The position numbers were made by a program, and so were the translations under genes. Below the pieces are notes generated by a model. The model had not been told where the DNA came from. It saw nothing but the letters and a program-made list of their open reading frames with translations, and did not search any database. A stretch of 64,000 bases of DNA from Hyphomonas jannaschiana VP2 (GTDB taxonomy: Bacteria; Pseudomonadota; Alphaproteobacteria; Caulobacterales; Hyphomonadaceae), in assembly GCF_000685215.1 (NCBI RefSeq), contig NZ_ARYJ01000006.1:1-64000 (forward strand), read 5' to 3'. Shown here one piece after another: positions 55,389-64,000 of this stretch; positions within the stretch are counted from its first letter, which is position 1; every line of letters begins with the position of its first letter.

Positions 55389-55535
55389 CATGTAGCGGTC
55401 TGGCCTGATTTTTCCCAGTCCTTCCCCAGCGGTAGACCGCAGGGATTCAGGGAAAATTTTGCCGCAGGTCGCCATCGAGAGTGTAACACACTCCCGTGAC
55501 TCCCCTTAGACATTCCAAAACAGGAAAGATTCGCC

Positions 55536-57317
55536 TCAGAAGGCGTCCGCTTCCAGATCCATCAGAGGTGCCGCACCCGTCTTCACTTTTGCGAGATGCG
55601 CGGCGCCGTCCGGCAGAAGACGCTCAACGAAGTACCGACCCGTCGCCAGCTTCTGCTCGTAGAAGGGCTCTTTGCCCTTGCTCTCCAGAGCCACCTTGGC
55701 CATCTGCGCCCACATGTAGGCCAGAGCGGTCAGGCCGAACAGGTGCAGGTAGTCATGGCTGGACGCCCCTGCATTATTGAAATCGGACATACCGTTCTGC
55801 ATCAGCCACATCGTGCCTTCCTGCAGTTCGGCTTTGATCGACTGAAGACCTTCGACAAACAACGCCAGCTCTTCATTGCCCTCATTCGCGGCAACAAACT
55901 CATCCACATCAGAGAAGAACGAGAATACGGCCCGACCACCATTGGCAGCGAGCTTCCGTCCAACCAGGTCCAGCGCCTGAACACCGTTCGTACCTTCATA
56001 GATCGTGGTGATCCGGCAGTCGCGAACGATCTGTTCCATACCCCATTCCCGGGTAAAGCCAGAGCCGCCATGCAGCTGTAGCGCCCAGTTGGCACACTCA
56101 TAGCCCTTGTGCGTGAGGTAGGCTTTCACCACTGGCGTCAGCAGCGCCATATAATCCGAAGACTTTTCGCGCACGCCTTCTTCCGGCGCCTTGTGCTGGA
56201 GGTCAGCCTGGAAGGCCGTCCAGTAGGTGAAACAGCGCGCTCCCTCAATGAAGGCCTTCTGATCCATCAGCATGCGGCGCACATCCGGGTGCACGATGAT
56301 CGGGTCGGCCGGCTGGTCTGGCGACTTCACACCGGTCAGGGAACGGCCCTGCACCCGATCGCGCGCAAAGTCTGCCGCGTTCTGATAAGCCAGTTCGGCC
56401 TGGGACAGGCCCTGCAGACCAACGCCCAGGCGCGCTTCGTTCATCATCACGAACATGGTGCGCATGCCTTTATGCTCCTCGCCGACGAGAAAGCCGGTCG
56501 CGCCGTCATAGTTCATGACACAGGTCGCGTTGCCATGGATGCCCATTTTCTCTTCGAGGCCACCACAGGAGCAGGCATTGCGCTCGCCGATGGAGCCGTC
56601 TTCACCGACCATGTATTTCGGCACGAGGAACAGCGAGATACCCTTGATCCCTTCAGGGCCGCCTTCGATGCGGGCCAGGACGAGGTGAATGATGTTCTCG
56701 GTGAGATCCTGCTCGCCACCGGAAATCCAGATCTTCTGGCCTGTGATTTTATAAGTGCCATCCGGCTGGGGCACGGCTTTAGTCTTGATCAGGCCGAGAT
56801 CGGTACCGCACTGCGGCTCGGTCAGGTTCATTGTGCCGGCCCATTCGGCCGACGCCATTTTCGGACCGTACTTGGCCTTTAGTTCGTCAGAGCCACCCGC
56901 CATCAGCGCCTGGAAGGCGCCATGCGTCAGCCCCGGGTACATGCCGAATGCCATGTTCGCGGAGGAGACCATTTCCGTCCACGCAATATTCACGACATGC
57001 GGCAAGCCCTGCCCGCCCATTTCCGGATCGACGGAGAGGAGCGGCCATCCGCCTTCAACCAGCTGCTTGTAGGCATCGGGAAAGCCATCCGGCGTCTTCA
57101 CACTGGCATCATCGCTACGCACACAGCCCTGCCGGTCGCCCACAGCGTTCAGCGGGTACAGCACTTCCTTCGCGAACTTGCCGCCTTCCTCAAGAATCGC
57201 GCTGACCAGATCGGGTGTCACTTCCTCGAAACCCGGCAGGTTCGAATAATTCTGGATCTGAAGCACTTCCTGTAGAATGAAGCGCATATCGCGGATCGGG
57301 GCGTCATAACGAGGCAT
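55536..57317 (-). CDS. Large acyl-CoA dehydrogenase (DmdC-like)
   Basis: The 593-residue protein is an acyl-CoA dehydrogenase with the extended C-terminal domain, like DmdC and AidB-like enzymes. The start MPRYDAPIRDMRFILQEVLQ is characteristic of this branch. FAD/substrate segments are MNLTEPQCGTDLGLIKTKAV, KITGQKIWISGGEQDL and QLHGGSGFTREWGM, then TTIYEGTNGVQALDLVGRKL. The substrate may be a short or thio-substituted acyl-CoA, which sequence alone cannot settle. It is 96 bases downstream of the MerR gene and could share its transcript. Confidence 0.92.
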   Translation of the reverse strand: MPRYDAPIRDMRFILQEVLQIQNYSNLPGFEEVTPDLVSAILEEGGKFAKEVLYPLNAVGDRQGCVRSDDASVKTPDGFPDAYKQLVEGGWPLLSVDPEMGGQGLPHVVNIAWTEMVSSANMAFGMYPGLTHGAFQALMAGGSDELKAKYGPKMASAEWAGTMNLTEPQCGTDLGLIKTKAVPQPDGTYKITGQKIWISGGEQDLTENIIHLVLARIEGGPEGIKGISLFLVPKYMVGEDGSIGERNACSCGGLEEKMGIHGNATCVMNYDGATGFLVGEEHKGMRTMFVMMNEARLGVGLQGLSQAELAYQNAADFARDRVQGRSLTGVKSPDQPADPIIVHPDVRRMLMDQKAFIEGARCFTYWTAFQADLQHKAPEEGVREKSSDYMALLTPVVKAYLTHKGYECANWALQLHGGSGFTREWGMEQIVRDCRITTIYEGTNGVQALDLVGRKLAANGGRAVFSFFSDVDEFVAANEGNEELALFVEGLQSIKAELQEGTMWLMQNGMSDFNNAGASSHDYLHLFGLTALAYMWAQMAKVALESKGKEPFYEQKLATGRYFVERLLPDGAAHLAKVKTGAAPLMDLEADAF

Positions 57318-57413
57318 CGTGCATGTCCTTTAATGCGTGAAGGGCGACTACCACTTTCGTAGCGCGCCCTTCTGGAAAGGTCTTTCTAATATAGCGGAAA
57401 CCCGCCTTACAGA

Positions 57414-57893
57414 TCAGACTTCGTCAAGCTGGCGACGCGCCACAGCCTCATAAGCGGCAGCCTGGCGCTTGCCTTCTTCGCTCGGACCGACCTGGTCGAC
57501 CAGGCCTTCCAGCCAGACGATGCCCTTGCGGAGTTCGCCCAGCGCGGTGTCGATGTCTTCGCGCTGGATCTCCAGCTCTTTCACCTGCTTGCGGAATTTT
57601 TCCAGCATCATGCGCGTCTGCGCCCGCTTGCCGTCATTCAGCGCATAGAGATCGAGGATCTCGCGGATGTCGGCCAGCGGCAAACCAAGACGCTTCAGGC
57701 GGACAATGATCGTCAGCCGGGCGCGGTCACGGTTCGAGTAGACCCGCATCATGCCGTCACGCGCCGGGTGCAGCATGTCTTTGTCTTCATAGAAACGCAG
57801 AGCACGCGGTGTCACCCCGAACTCCCGGGCGAGTTCAGAGATCGTGTAGGTGCGGGAATCTGCAGCGGAAATCGAGGGATGCTTGTGTGACAT
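57414..57893 (-). CDS. LiuR-like MerR family transcriptional regulator
   Basis: The 159-residue protein has an N-terminal MerR winged helix (YTISELAREFGVTPRALRFY, residues 16-35), then GGMMRVYSNRDRARL-type wing and a long dimerisation helix (TRMMLEKFRKQVKELEIQRE). The sequence looks like the LiuR group, which controls branched-chain and fatty acyl-CoA degradation, fitting the neighbours. No ribosome binding site is visible before the ATG at 57893, so a leaderless or weakly translated message is possible. A palindromic site lies 21 bases upstream, suggesting autoregulation. Confidence 0.87.
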   Translation of the reverse strand: MSHKHPSISAADSRTYTISELAREFGVTPRALRFYEDKDMLHPARDGMMRVYSNRDRARLTIIVRLKRLGLPLADIREILDLYALNDGKRAQTRMMLEKFRKQVKELEIQREDIDTALGELRKGIVWLEGLVDQVGPSEEGKRQAAAYEAVARRQLDEV

Positions 57894-57913
57894 AAGGATA
57901 GCTTAGATCAAAC

Positions 57914-57935
57914 CTTACGCGAACGTCAACGTAAG
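57914..57935. promoter_or_regulatory. Palindromic operator in front of the MerR gene
   Basis: CTTACG (57914-57919) and CGTAAG (57930-57935) form an outer dyad, and GAACGT-CA-ACGTAAG (57921-57935) resembles the ACGT-N2-ACGTAA core found at 55373-55388. It lies 21-42 bases upstream of the regulator's start codon. Confidence 0.6.
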
Positions 57936-57975
57936 CTGCGAATAAATTTTGCGCCACACAAGGGCTCAGGCCCGA

Positions 57976-57990
57976 TTAACCGGAAATTAC
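57976..57990 (+). promoter_or_regulatory. Near-consensus CtrA-like box and repeat
   Basis: TTAACCGGAAATTAC is TTAA-N7-TTAC, one base from the CtrA consensus TTAA-N7-TTAA. GATTAAYCGGAAAT recurs 30 bases downstream (58004-58017) in direct orientation. Both lie between the MerR gene and podJ. Confidence 0.4.
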
Positions 57991-58025
57991 CCCTCGGTTA
58001 TCAGATTAATCGGAAATCTTTACCT

Positions 58026-58040
58026 TTAACCTCCCCTTAA
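58026..58040 (+). promoter_or_regulatory. Perfect CtrA box upstream of podJ
   Basis: TTAACCTCCCCTTAA is an exact TTAA-N7-TTAA CtrA-type site, 91 bases upstream of the podJ ATG. CtrA is the cell-cycle response regulator of Caulobacter-like bacteria, and podJ is cell-cycle controlled there. Binding here is inference. Confidence 0.6.
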
Positions 58041-58130
58041 GACGGCGCCTGCCATCACACACTGGGAAAATGAACAAAACCGCCCGTTTCATTAACCGGA
58101 ACGGGTGGGTTGGCTGTCAGGAGTATGGGG

Positions 58131-61100
58131 ATGAGTCAGTCAGGCACAGGAGCCGCGAAAGGGATCGACCAGCGCGCCCGGGAAGCCGCCAGAGAGGCCG
58201 CTCGCTCGGAGGGCCTGACGCTGGGCGAGTACCTGGACCGGCTGATGAAGGCTCCCGCCGGCAGCCCTCAACCGAACGAAGTGCCCGCTCCGTCGGACGC
58301 ACACCGCCCCCGTCCGGATTCCAGAGATGAAGTCCTGGAGCGGCTGACCCGCCGGATCGAAGCCACCGAAGCCCGTTCGGCCATGGCCATTACCAGCATG
58401 GATCACACGATCCACGACCTGGTCGGCCGTTTGGAGGATACCCAGCAAACCACCGCAGCCATTGCCGGGCATGTCGAAGGTGTGATCGACCAGCTGCGGG
58501 AAACCCATGACGCCCTGAAACAAAAGGTCCGCCGGCTGGAAGAGGACGACTCCCGGCAGGAAAACCTGGAAGCGCTTAAGGCGCTGGAAAGTGCGCTCGG
58601 CAAACTGGCCAGCCATGTTTACGAAGAAAATGAGCTGGCAGAGCAGGAAACACAGGCGATCAAGGGCCGCGTGGAATCCGGCTTCATGGACATCATCGAA
58701 CGCGTCGAATCCATGGAGACGCGTGTTGAGAGCAGCCGGACGGAAACAGCCGATCAGATCAAGCAAGGCGTGGAACAGGCGGCCCTCCGCGCGGAAGGGG
58801 TCGCGCGCCAGGTTTCTGAACGTGTGGACGGGCTCGAAACCGAAGTTCATGAGCGCCTCGCTGCGCTGAGCGACCGCGAAGAACGCCTCGAAGCCACCGA
58901 AACGCGCGTGGAGGCCATCGAAACGGACGTATCGAGCGCGCTCGACTCGCTCGATATGCGTTTCGACCAGATCCAGAACAGGCTGACGCGTGCGGAAACC
59001 ACGACCGATTCTGCGCTAAAGAATCTGGAATCAACCGTATCCAGCCTCGACGAACGGGTCGGTGACGTCGCCAGCAAGATGGATCCTGATCTTGCTGACC
59101 GCCTGCGCAGCGAATTTGAGTCCCGCCTGGAAGACATGATGTCCTCCGTCCGCGAGACCGTGGATTCGGTCCGCCAGGAACTGGCAGAAGAGATCGCGCG
59201 CACAGCAACGAATGCCGGTGAAGAGGCGATTGCTGAGATGAAGGACACACTTGGCGGCATGCAGGAGCGGCTGGAAGCCAGCGAAGAACGCCAGGCCGGC
59301 GCGATCGAAAAAGTGTCCGAGCAAGTCGGCGCGCTCAATGAAACTTTCGACACACGTCTGCGCGAGGTCGAAGAACGTAGCGACGCTGCAACCGGCGAAG
59401 CGGTTCGCGAGGAAATCGAACGCCTCGGCAAAACGGTCAGCGACAGGATAGATGAGCTGGCAGAGGATCTGACCCAGCGCGTCAATGACAGCGAGACTCG
59501 CAGTGCCGAGGCGATCGAACAGATCGGCGATCAGGTTGCTGCCGCCACCAACCGCCTGCAGACCCGTCAGAACGAAGCAATCAAATCGCTTGCCGAGCAG
59601 GTTGACGAGAACCGCCGCAAAGCAGACGAGCGCCTGTCCGACGCCCTGGCAGGTGTGACCGAACGCCTGGAACAGATGCAGTCGCAGGCGAACGAGTCGC
59701 TCTCCCCTGTTCAGAAAGCCATTGCGATGCTGGCCGCCCGGCTGGAAAACCTGGAGGACGGCACATCGCCGGCTGGCGCCCCTGTCGATCTGGATACCGT
59801 TCCGGCAAGTCTTGCAAACGTTGATGATGATCCGTTGTCGGACGGCCAGTTTGAAGCCTTTGAACACGCCGATGATCTGGAATCCTTCGAGGATTTCGAC
59901 ACATTCAGTGCATTTGCAGACCTGGAAACGGCAGACGAACCGGACACCGATGTCGCTCCAGTGGTCACGCTGCCTGAGGCAGTGGAAGCGGCTCCTGAAA
60001 TGGAGGCCCCGGCAGACTCCCTGTCCGAAACGGCCGAAGACACAATGGGCGTCGCGTTCGAAGATGACGCAGACTATGGGCTTGAGCCCGAAGAGGAAGG
60101 CGATGCCGAAACTTTCGAAGCAGGCATCGAGTCCTGGAGTGCCAATGCAGAACAGGGCTCCCAACCAGAAACTGCTGACTCGTTTGAGGACGATTTCGAT
60201 GCCATCCGCGCGGCCGTGGAAGGCCTGAGCTTTGCCACACAGGAAGCAGAAACCGGCAACCTCTCCGAAGAAACTGCTGCGGCAGGCCATGAAGACGGCA
60301 TAGACGAGACGGATTTTGAAGCCGGTCTGGATATGCTTGAAGACGAAACCGAAGACGATGACCTCATCGATCCGCTTGACGCTCTGGCCGGACTCGAGGA
60401 CCTCGACGAAGCTCATACCGAAGCCCGCGACTCCGACATCTTCGACGATGAGGAATTCGAGGTCCTGGATCTGCCGTCGGCTGATACGCCTGAGCTGGAA
60501 ACGGAAGCCACCGTGGACACAGACGCCAAGCCTGAAGACGACAAGGAGCTGGACGCCGACACCGCAGACTATCTGACCCGCGCGCGCAAAGCGGCCATGG
60601 CGGCCAGCTTCGGCAAGAACAGCGCCCAAACCGTCAGCGCTTCAGGGCGCCTGATGGTCCGGATGACGTCCGGTGGCGGGTCCGGCCGCCTGCCCCTGAT
60701 TGCCGCCGCATCCGCTGTCGCTGTCGCGGGTGTCGCGGCTGGTGGTTACCTCTATATCCGCGGCAAACAGGACGCGCCGGTGCAGGCCGTACCTGCAAGC
60801 ACCTATGTCGACCCGGGCGCCACGGAGATGGCTGAGCCTGTCCCCGAGATGACGGCTAAAGAGTCGTCTGCCGAAGAGACCTCTGTCGCGGGTATGGAAG
60901 AAGACCTGTTCGGCGAACCAGCAAGACCGGCCGCACCGGCCCGTTATGCGCCGGTTCCACCCGTCGTGACCGTGCAGGCTTCGGCTGCCGCCGGAAACTA
61001 CATCGCCCAATACCAGCTGGCGCAGGAAAAGCTGACAGCCGGCGACTATGCCGATGGCGCCGCTCTCATGCGCAAAGCCGCACAGAAAGGCCTGCCAATC

Positions 61101-61763
61101 GCCCAATACGCGCTCGCCAAGCTGCATGAGCGCGGAACCGGCGTTCCGAAGGATCTCTCGCTCGCGCGGGAATGGACGGAAAAGGCCGCCATGGGCGGGA
61201 ACGTCAAAGCCATGCACGATCTTGCCGTCTTCATGGCCGAGGGCGAAGGCGGTGAACAGACCTATGCCGGTGCTGTGGAGTGGTTCCGCAAAGGCGCCGA
61301 ATATGGCGTGGTCGACAGCCAGTACAATCTCGGCGTCCTTTATGAGCAAGGTCTCGGCATCAGCCCGAACCTGACCGAATCCCTGTTCTGGTTCGACGTC
61401 GCCAACCGCAATGGCGACGGCGGCGCGCCTGCCAAGATTGCGCAACTGATCGAACGCGTTTCACCGGAAGCCGCCGCCCAGGCCCGTAGCCGCGCCGCAA
61501 GCTGGCAGCCCGCCACAGCAAACGCGATTGCTAATGGCCGCTTCGGTGCCCAGCCATGGAATTTGGGGAACCCGCTCCAGATTCAGGCTATCCAGAAAGC
61601 GCTGAATGCCCTGGGCTACGCCGCCGGCACACCGGACGGCATCATGGGGAATGGAACGGCCACAGCCATCCGTGAATATCAGATCTCCAACAACCTGCCA
61701 GTTACCGGCACGGTTACCGAAGACCTGATCGATACACTCAACGCCGGCGCAACGGCCAGCTGA
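58131..61763 (+). CDS. podJ: PodJ-like polar localization protein
   Basis: The 1210-residue protein fits PodJ, the polar organizer of Caulobacter. A long N-terminal cytoplasmic coiled coil (about residues 60-550) is followed by an acidic, low-complexity region (about 560-830). A single membrane helix lies near 850-872 (LIAAASAVAVAGVAAGGYLY). The periplasmic part has Sel1/TPR repeats at about 957-1110 (AQYALAKLHERGTGVPKDLS, SQYNLGVLYEQGLGI) and a C-terminal peptidoglycan-binding domain (IQKALNALGYAAGTPDGIMG). AGGAG lies seven bases before the ATG at 58131. It is longer than Caulobacter PodJ (974 residues). Confidence 0.85.
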   Translation: MSQSGTGAAKGIDQRAREAAREAARSEGLTLGEYLDRLMKAPAGSPQPNEVPAPSDAHRPRPDSRDEVLERLTRRIEATEARSAMAITSMDHTIHDLVGRLEDTQQTTAAIAGHVEGVIDQLRETHDALKQKVRRLEEDDSRQENLEALKALESALGKLASHVYEENELAEQETQAIKGRVESGFMDIIERVESMETRVESSRTETADQIKQGVEQAALRAEGVARQVSERVDGLETEVHERLAALSDREERLEATETRVEAIETDVSSALDSLDMRFDQIQNRLTRAETTTDSALKNLESTVSSLDERVGDVASKMDPDLADRLRSEFESRLEDMMSSVRETVDSVRQELAEEIARTATNAGEEAIAEMKDTLGGMQERLEASEERQAGAIEKVSEQVGALNETFDTRLREVEERSDAATGEAVREEIERLGKTVSDRIDELAEDLTQRVNDSETRSAEAIEQIGDQVAAATNRLQTRQNEAIKSLAEQVDENRRKADERLSDALAGVTERLEQMQSQANESLSPVQKAIAMLAARLENLEDGTSPAGAPVDLDTVPASLANVDDDPLSDGQFEAFEHADDLESFEDFDTFSAFADLETADEPDTDVAPVVTLPEAVEAAPEMEAPADSLSETAEDTMGVAFEDDADYGLEPEEEGDAETFEAGIESWSANAEQGSQPETADSFEDDFDAIRAAVEGLSFATQEAETGNLSEETAAAGHEDGIDETDFEAGLDMLEDETEDDDLIDPLDALAGLEDLDEAHTEARDSDIFDDEEFEVLDLPSADTPELETEATVDTDAKPEDDKELDADTADYLTRARKAAMAASFGKNSAQTVSASGRLMVRMTSGGGSGRLPLIAAASAVAVAGVAAGGYLYIRGKQDAPVQAVPASTYVDPGATEMAEPVPEMTAKESSAEETSVAGMEEDLFGEPARPAAPARYAPVPPVVTVQASAAAGNYIAQYQLAQEKLTAGDYADGAALMRKAAQKGLPIAQYALAKLHERGTGVPKDLSLAREWTEKAAMGGNVKAMHDLAVFMAEGEGGEQTYAGAVEWFRKGAEYGVVDSQYNLGVLYEQGLGISPNLTESLFWFDVANRNGDGGAPAKIAQLIERVSPEAAAQARSRAASWQPATANAIANGRFGAQPWNLGNPLQIQAIQKALNALGYAAGTPDGIMGNGTATAIREYQISNNLPVTGTVTEDLIDTLNAGATAS

Positions 61764-61774
61764 CCTCCCCGCCC

Positions 61775-63046
61775 TTAAGGCTTCACATAAGCGTAGGGGC
61801 GGTCTTCCTTGTCGAGCGACAGATACCGGTCGCGCAGTTCCGTCTGCCGTGAACGCATCTCCTGCGGTTCACCATCGATGAAAACAGCGTCGGCATTGGT
61901 GGTCACTTCCAGAGGATCGCCATCCCACGCCACGACATCAGCATGCGCGCCCGGCGCGAGAATGCCGTAGCCGGACAGTCCGTAGATCGAAGCCGGGGTC
62001 ACGGTGAGCGCCTTCATGGCATCGTCCCAGTCCATGCCATTCGCCACAGCGTTGCCGGCAATCTGCGTCATGAGACGCGCCAGATGAGTGGAGTCATCGA
62101 GATTGACGATCGCCACCGGAACGCCAGCCGCATCGAGACGGGCAGCATTTTCCTGCGTCGCCGCGAGTTGGGAGAAGCTGGCGGGAAGATTGGCAAAGCC
62201 GTCCACGATCACGGGAATCTTCAACTTGGCGAGCCGGTCTGCGACACGCCAGCCTTCGTCCGCTCCCAGGATCGCGAACGTTAAATTCCGGTTCGACTCT
62301 GCAAGGTCCATCACGGCGTTCAGGTCCGTGGCGCTTCGGGCATCGATCAGAATTAGCTGACGCCCGCGCGCTGCCGGAGCAAGCGCCTCGGCATCTCGGC
62401 GCGAGAGGACGTCGCCCTCCCCGCCCGCCAGATAGCGCGTCGGATAGGCCCGGGCATCGTCAAAGGCGGCTCGTAGCTGGGCCCAAGCCGCCGGGCGCGA
62501 GCCGCCTGCCAGCCCTGCCCCGCCTTCACCGAGCGTGATGAAGGTGAACGCCTCTTCTTTGAGGTCCGTATCCTGAGCGCCGCTGGTATCTGCAATGAAT
62601 CCCTGACCGGCAAACAGGTTTGTCGATGGCTGCGGTGCGACGGCGACACGCGTTACCCCGCCAAGGCGGCTGACATCGACGGCTGTGTCATCAGGATTGA
62701 ACCCGTCGGATGCGTCAAGAGACGCCGAGAAGCCGGACATGGCCGCCACGGCGTCATTGGTCGAATCCTCGGCATCCACTTCGATAATCCCGGTCCGCGA
62801 AAAGGCCGAGATCAGGCCGGGCGTCACCCATTCCGCGCTGATCACCTCAGCCCCCTCAGGCTTCGCCATCGTCGAGGGGCCAACCGCCATGATCGTGCCG
62901 TTCCGGATGACGACAATGCCGTTTTCAATGGTGCCGGCATCGGTACCCGTCCACACCTTCTTGCCTTCGACCACATAGGTTTGCGCGGAAGCACCGAACG
63001 CTGCCACGACCGCGATTGCCGCACCTGCCATCAGCTTGCGGATCAT
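61775..63046 (-). CDS. Secreted amidohydrolase-like protein lacking the HxH motif
   Basis: The 423-residue protein has a Sec signal peptide (about residues 5-21) and the amidohydrolase fold: a beta sandwich (GIVVIRNGTIMAVGP) and a barrel ending in GILAPGAHADVVAWDGDP. Where active members have PGLID-x-HxH, this one reads TPGLISAFSRTGIIEVD, so the first metal-binding pair is missing. It may be inactive or use a different site, possibly as partner of the next gene. Its ATG overlaps the stop of the upstream amidohydrolase gene (ATGA). Convergent podJ ends 11 bases away. Confidence 0.85.
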   Translation of the reverse strand: MIRKLMAGAAIAVVAAFGASAQTYVVEGKKVWTGTDAGTIENGIVVIRNGTIMAVGPSTMAKPEGAEVISAEWVTPGLISAFSRTGIIEVDAEDSTNDAVAAMSGFSASLDASDGFNPDDTAVDVSRLGGVTRVAVAPQPSTNLFAGQGFIADTSGAQDTDLKEEAFTFITLGEGGAGLAGGSRPAAWAQLRAAFDDARAYPTRYLAGGEGDVLSRRDAEALAPAARGRQLILIDARSATDLNAVMDLAESNRNLTFAILGADEGWRVADRLAKLKIPVIVDGFANLPASFSQLAATQENAARLDAAGVPVAIVNLDDSTHLARLMTQIAGNAVANGMDWDDAMKALTVTPASIYGLSGYGILAPGAHADVVAWDGDPLEVTTNADAVFIDGEPQEMRSRQTELRDRYLSLDKEDRPYAYVKP

Positions 63047-64000
63047 TTCATGTCTCCTTCGCCAGGCTGGCCGAGCTCAAAGTCCCGCACGGGACGCGCG
63101 GCATTGTCAGTACGGTCATACATCAGCGCACCGTCGATAAAGACCTGGTCAGCCTTGGTGTAGACGCTGAACGGATTGCCGGACCAGATGACCACATCAG
63201 CCATCTTCCCGGGCTTCAGCGAACCGGTGCGCGCATCGATGCCAAGCGATTTGGCCGGGTTCAGTGACAACCACTCCCAAGCCTCCTCGATGGGTACGTC
63301 AATGCCGACGCGCTTGCCGTCGGCCCACGCCTTGGCGGCTTCCTGGTTCAGGCGTTGAATACCGATGTCGCTGTCAGAATGCACAATCGCGCAGGCACCG
63401 GCATTATGGACCATCGGAATGTTTTCCGGGATGCCGTCATAGGCTTCCATCTTGAAGCCCCACCAGTCCGCCCACATGGAGGAACAGGCGCCATAGTCCG
63501 CCAGCTTGTCAGCGATCTTGTAGCTCTCGACAGCATGGTGGAAGGCCGTAACCTTGTAGCCAAACTCCTTCGACAGATCCATGATCTGCGCCATCTCGTC
63601 GGCGCGGTAGCAATGCATGTGGACCAGGATTTCGCCCGCCAGAACACCGGCCAGCGTATCCAGTTCGAGGTCCCGGGCCGGCATCTCACCGCCCTCGGCC
63701 GAATACTTGTCCCACTTGCGCTTGTACTCGGCGGCCTTGATCCAGGCTGTCCGGTACCCGGCCATATTACCCATGCGGGAAAACGGCGCCCCGCCCGGAA
63801 TGCTGCCATTGCCATAGCCGTAGACCCGTTTCGGGTTTTCCCCGCAGGCCATCTTCAGCGTATAAGGCGCCGCTGGGAATTTCATTCCCTGCACCGTTCG
63901 GGCAGGCACATTCTTCAACGTGATGCCGCGACCGCCAAACAGGTTGGCGCTGCCCGGAAGAACCTGCAGCGATGTGACGCCGCCTGCCAGCGCCCGGTCA
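63043..64000 (-). CDS. Amidohydrolase family protein, N-terminus beyond the window
   Basis: The coding frame continues past position 64000, so the start and the N-terminal HxH region are not visible. The visible 318 codons include AGGVTSLQVLPGSANLFGGRG, a family hallmark, EILVHMHCYRAD and VTAFHHAVES with likely metal-binding histidines, and the C-terminal segment GSLKPGKMADVVIWSGNPF. It ends in an ATGA overlap with the second amidohydrolase, so both are likely made together and may form a complex. The substrate is unknown. Confidence 0.85.
   Translation of the reverse strand, partial: DRALAGGVTSLQVLPGSANLFGGRGITLKNVPARTVQGMKFPAAPYTLKMACGENPKRVYGYGNGSIPGGAPFSRMGNMAGYRTAWIKAAEYKRKWDKYSAEGGEMPARDLELDTLAGVLAGEILVHMHCYRADEMAQIMDLSKEFGYKVTAFHHAVESYKIADKLADYGACSSMWADWWGFKMEAYDGIPENIPMVHNAGACAIVHSDSDIGIQRLNQEAAKAWADGKRVGIDVPIEEAWEWLSLNPAKSLGIDARTGSLKPGKMADVVIWSGNPFSVYTKADQVFIDGALMYDRTDNAARPVRDFELGQPGEGDMK

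Noticed and set aside
1-64000. CRISPR array, prophage, insertion sequence, tRNA or rRNA genes
   Set aside because: No regularly spaced repeats, transposase or phage genes, cloverleaf-like sequences or rRNA stretches were seen by reading the sequence. A dedicated search could still find a tRNA that I missed.

Overview
This window looks like a chromosomal segment of a stalked or budding alphaproteobacterium, most likely Hyphomonadaceae (Hyphomonas-like). Pointers are the GC-rich coding DNA, a PodJ-type polar organizer with a CtrA box in front of it, a lipoprotein resembling the Caulobacter CC0125/CC1285 family, a bifunctional Rel next to rpoZ, and the rpoZ-rel-pyrE-pdxJ-acpS-rnc-era-recO order. 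This is inference from gene content; there is no rRNA or tRNA to confirm it. The first 31 bases hold no gene I can name.

Layout. 1-3540: a PhnB-like VOC protein, a lipoprotein and LemA (minus strand), then a VIT-type metal transporter and an APC-fold membrane protein (plus). 3560-8328: Sir2 deacylase, parC with its terminator, an extensin-like secreted protein with a LAS metallopeptidase signature, a tiny lipoprotein and a GST. 8332-15107: a tightly overlapping minus-strand housekeeping operon from rpoZ to recO that lacks the usual lepB. 15264-17380: a NYN-domain protein and an M20 lipoprotein peptidase. 17440-22574: an NAD biosynthesis operon nadA-(secreted protein)-nadB-nadC-SDR, preceded by two copies of a candidate operator and closed by a terminator. 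22593-26800: a SleB-type cell-wall hydrolase and ppdK. 27017-33377: glyS and glyQ, separated by a secreted caspase/WD40 protein, a two-CDGSH iron-sulfur protein and a DUF2314 lipoprotein, and preceded by two tandem, related small membrane proteins. 33450-40005: a TrmN6-like methyltransferase, DUF2007, a lipoprotein, a polyprenyl diphosphate synthase, a P1 peptidase, a transglutaminase, a GST and an acyl-CoA dehydrogenase. 40136-41418: an AT-richer island with one HEPN-like gene and REP-like inverted repeats. 41404-49544: a MraY/WecA-like transferase, ispE, a TPR lipoprotein, a cell-wall amidase and rne with a long leader. 49567-57893: a fatty-acid/branched-chain acyl-CoA degradation locus with a LiuR-like MerR regulator and two matching operator candidates. 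57976-61763: podJ. 61775-64000: two overlapping secreted amidohydrolase genes, the second cut by the window end.

Most of the window is ordinary core metabolism, translation and envelope biology. The less ordinary parts are the secreted caspase-WD40 gene lodged between glyS and glyQ, the tandem small membrane proteins, the HEPN/REP island, the repeated dyads in front of nadA, the CtrA box in front of podJ, and the amidohydrolase that lacks its N-terminal metal-binding HxH. I found no CRISPR array, insertion sequence, prophage or clear multi-gene defence system.
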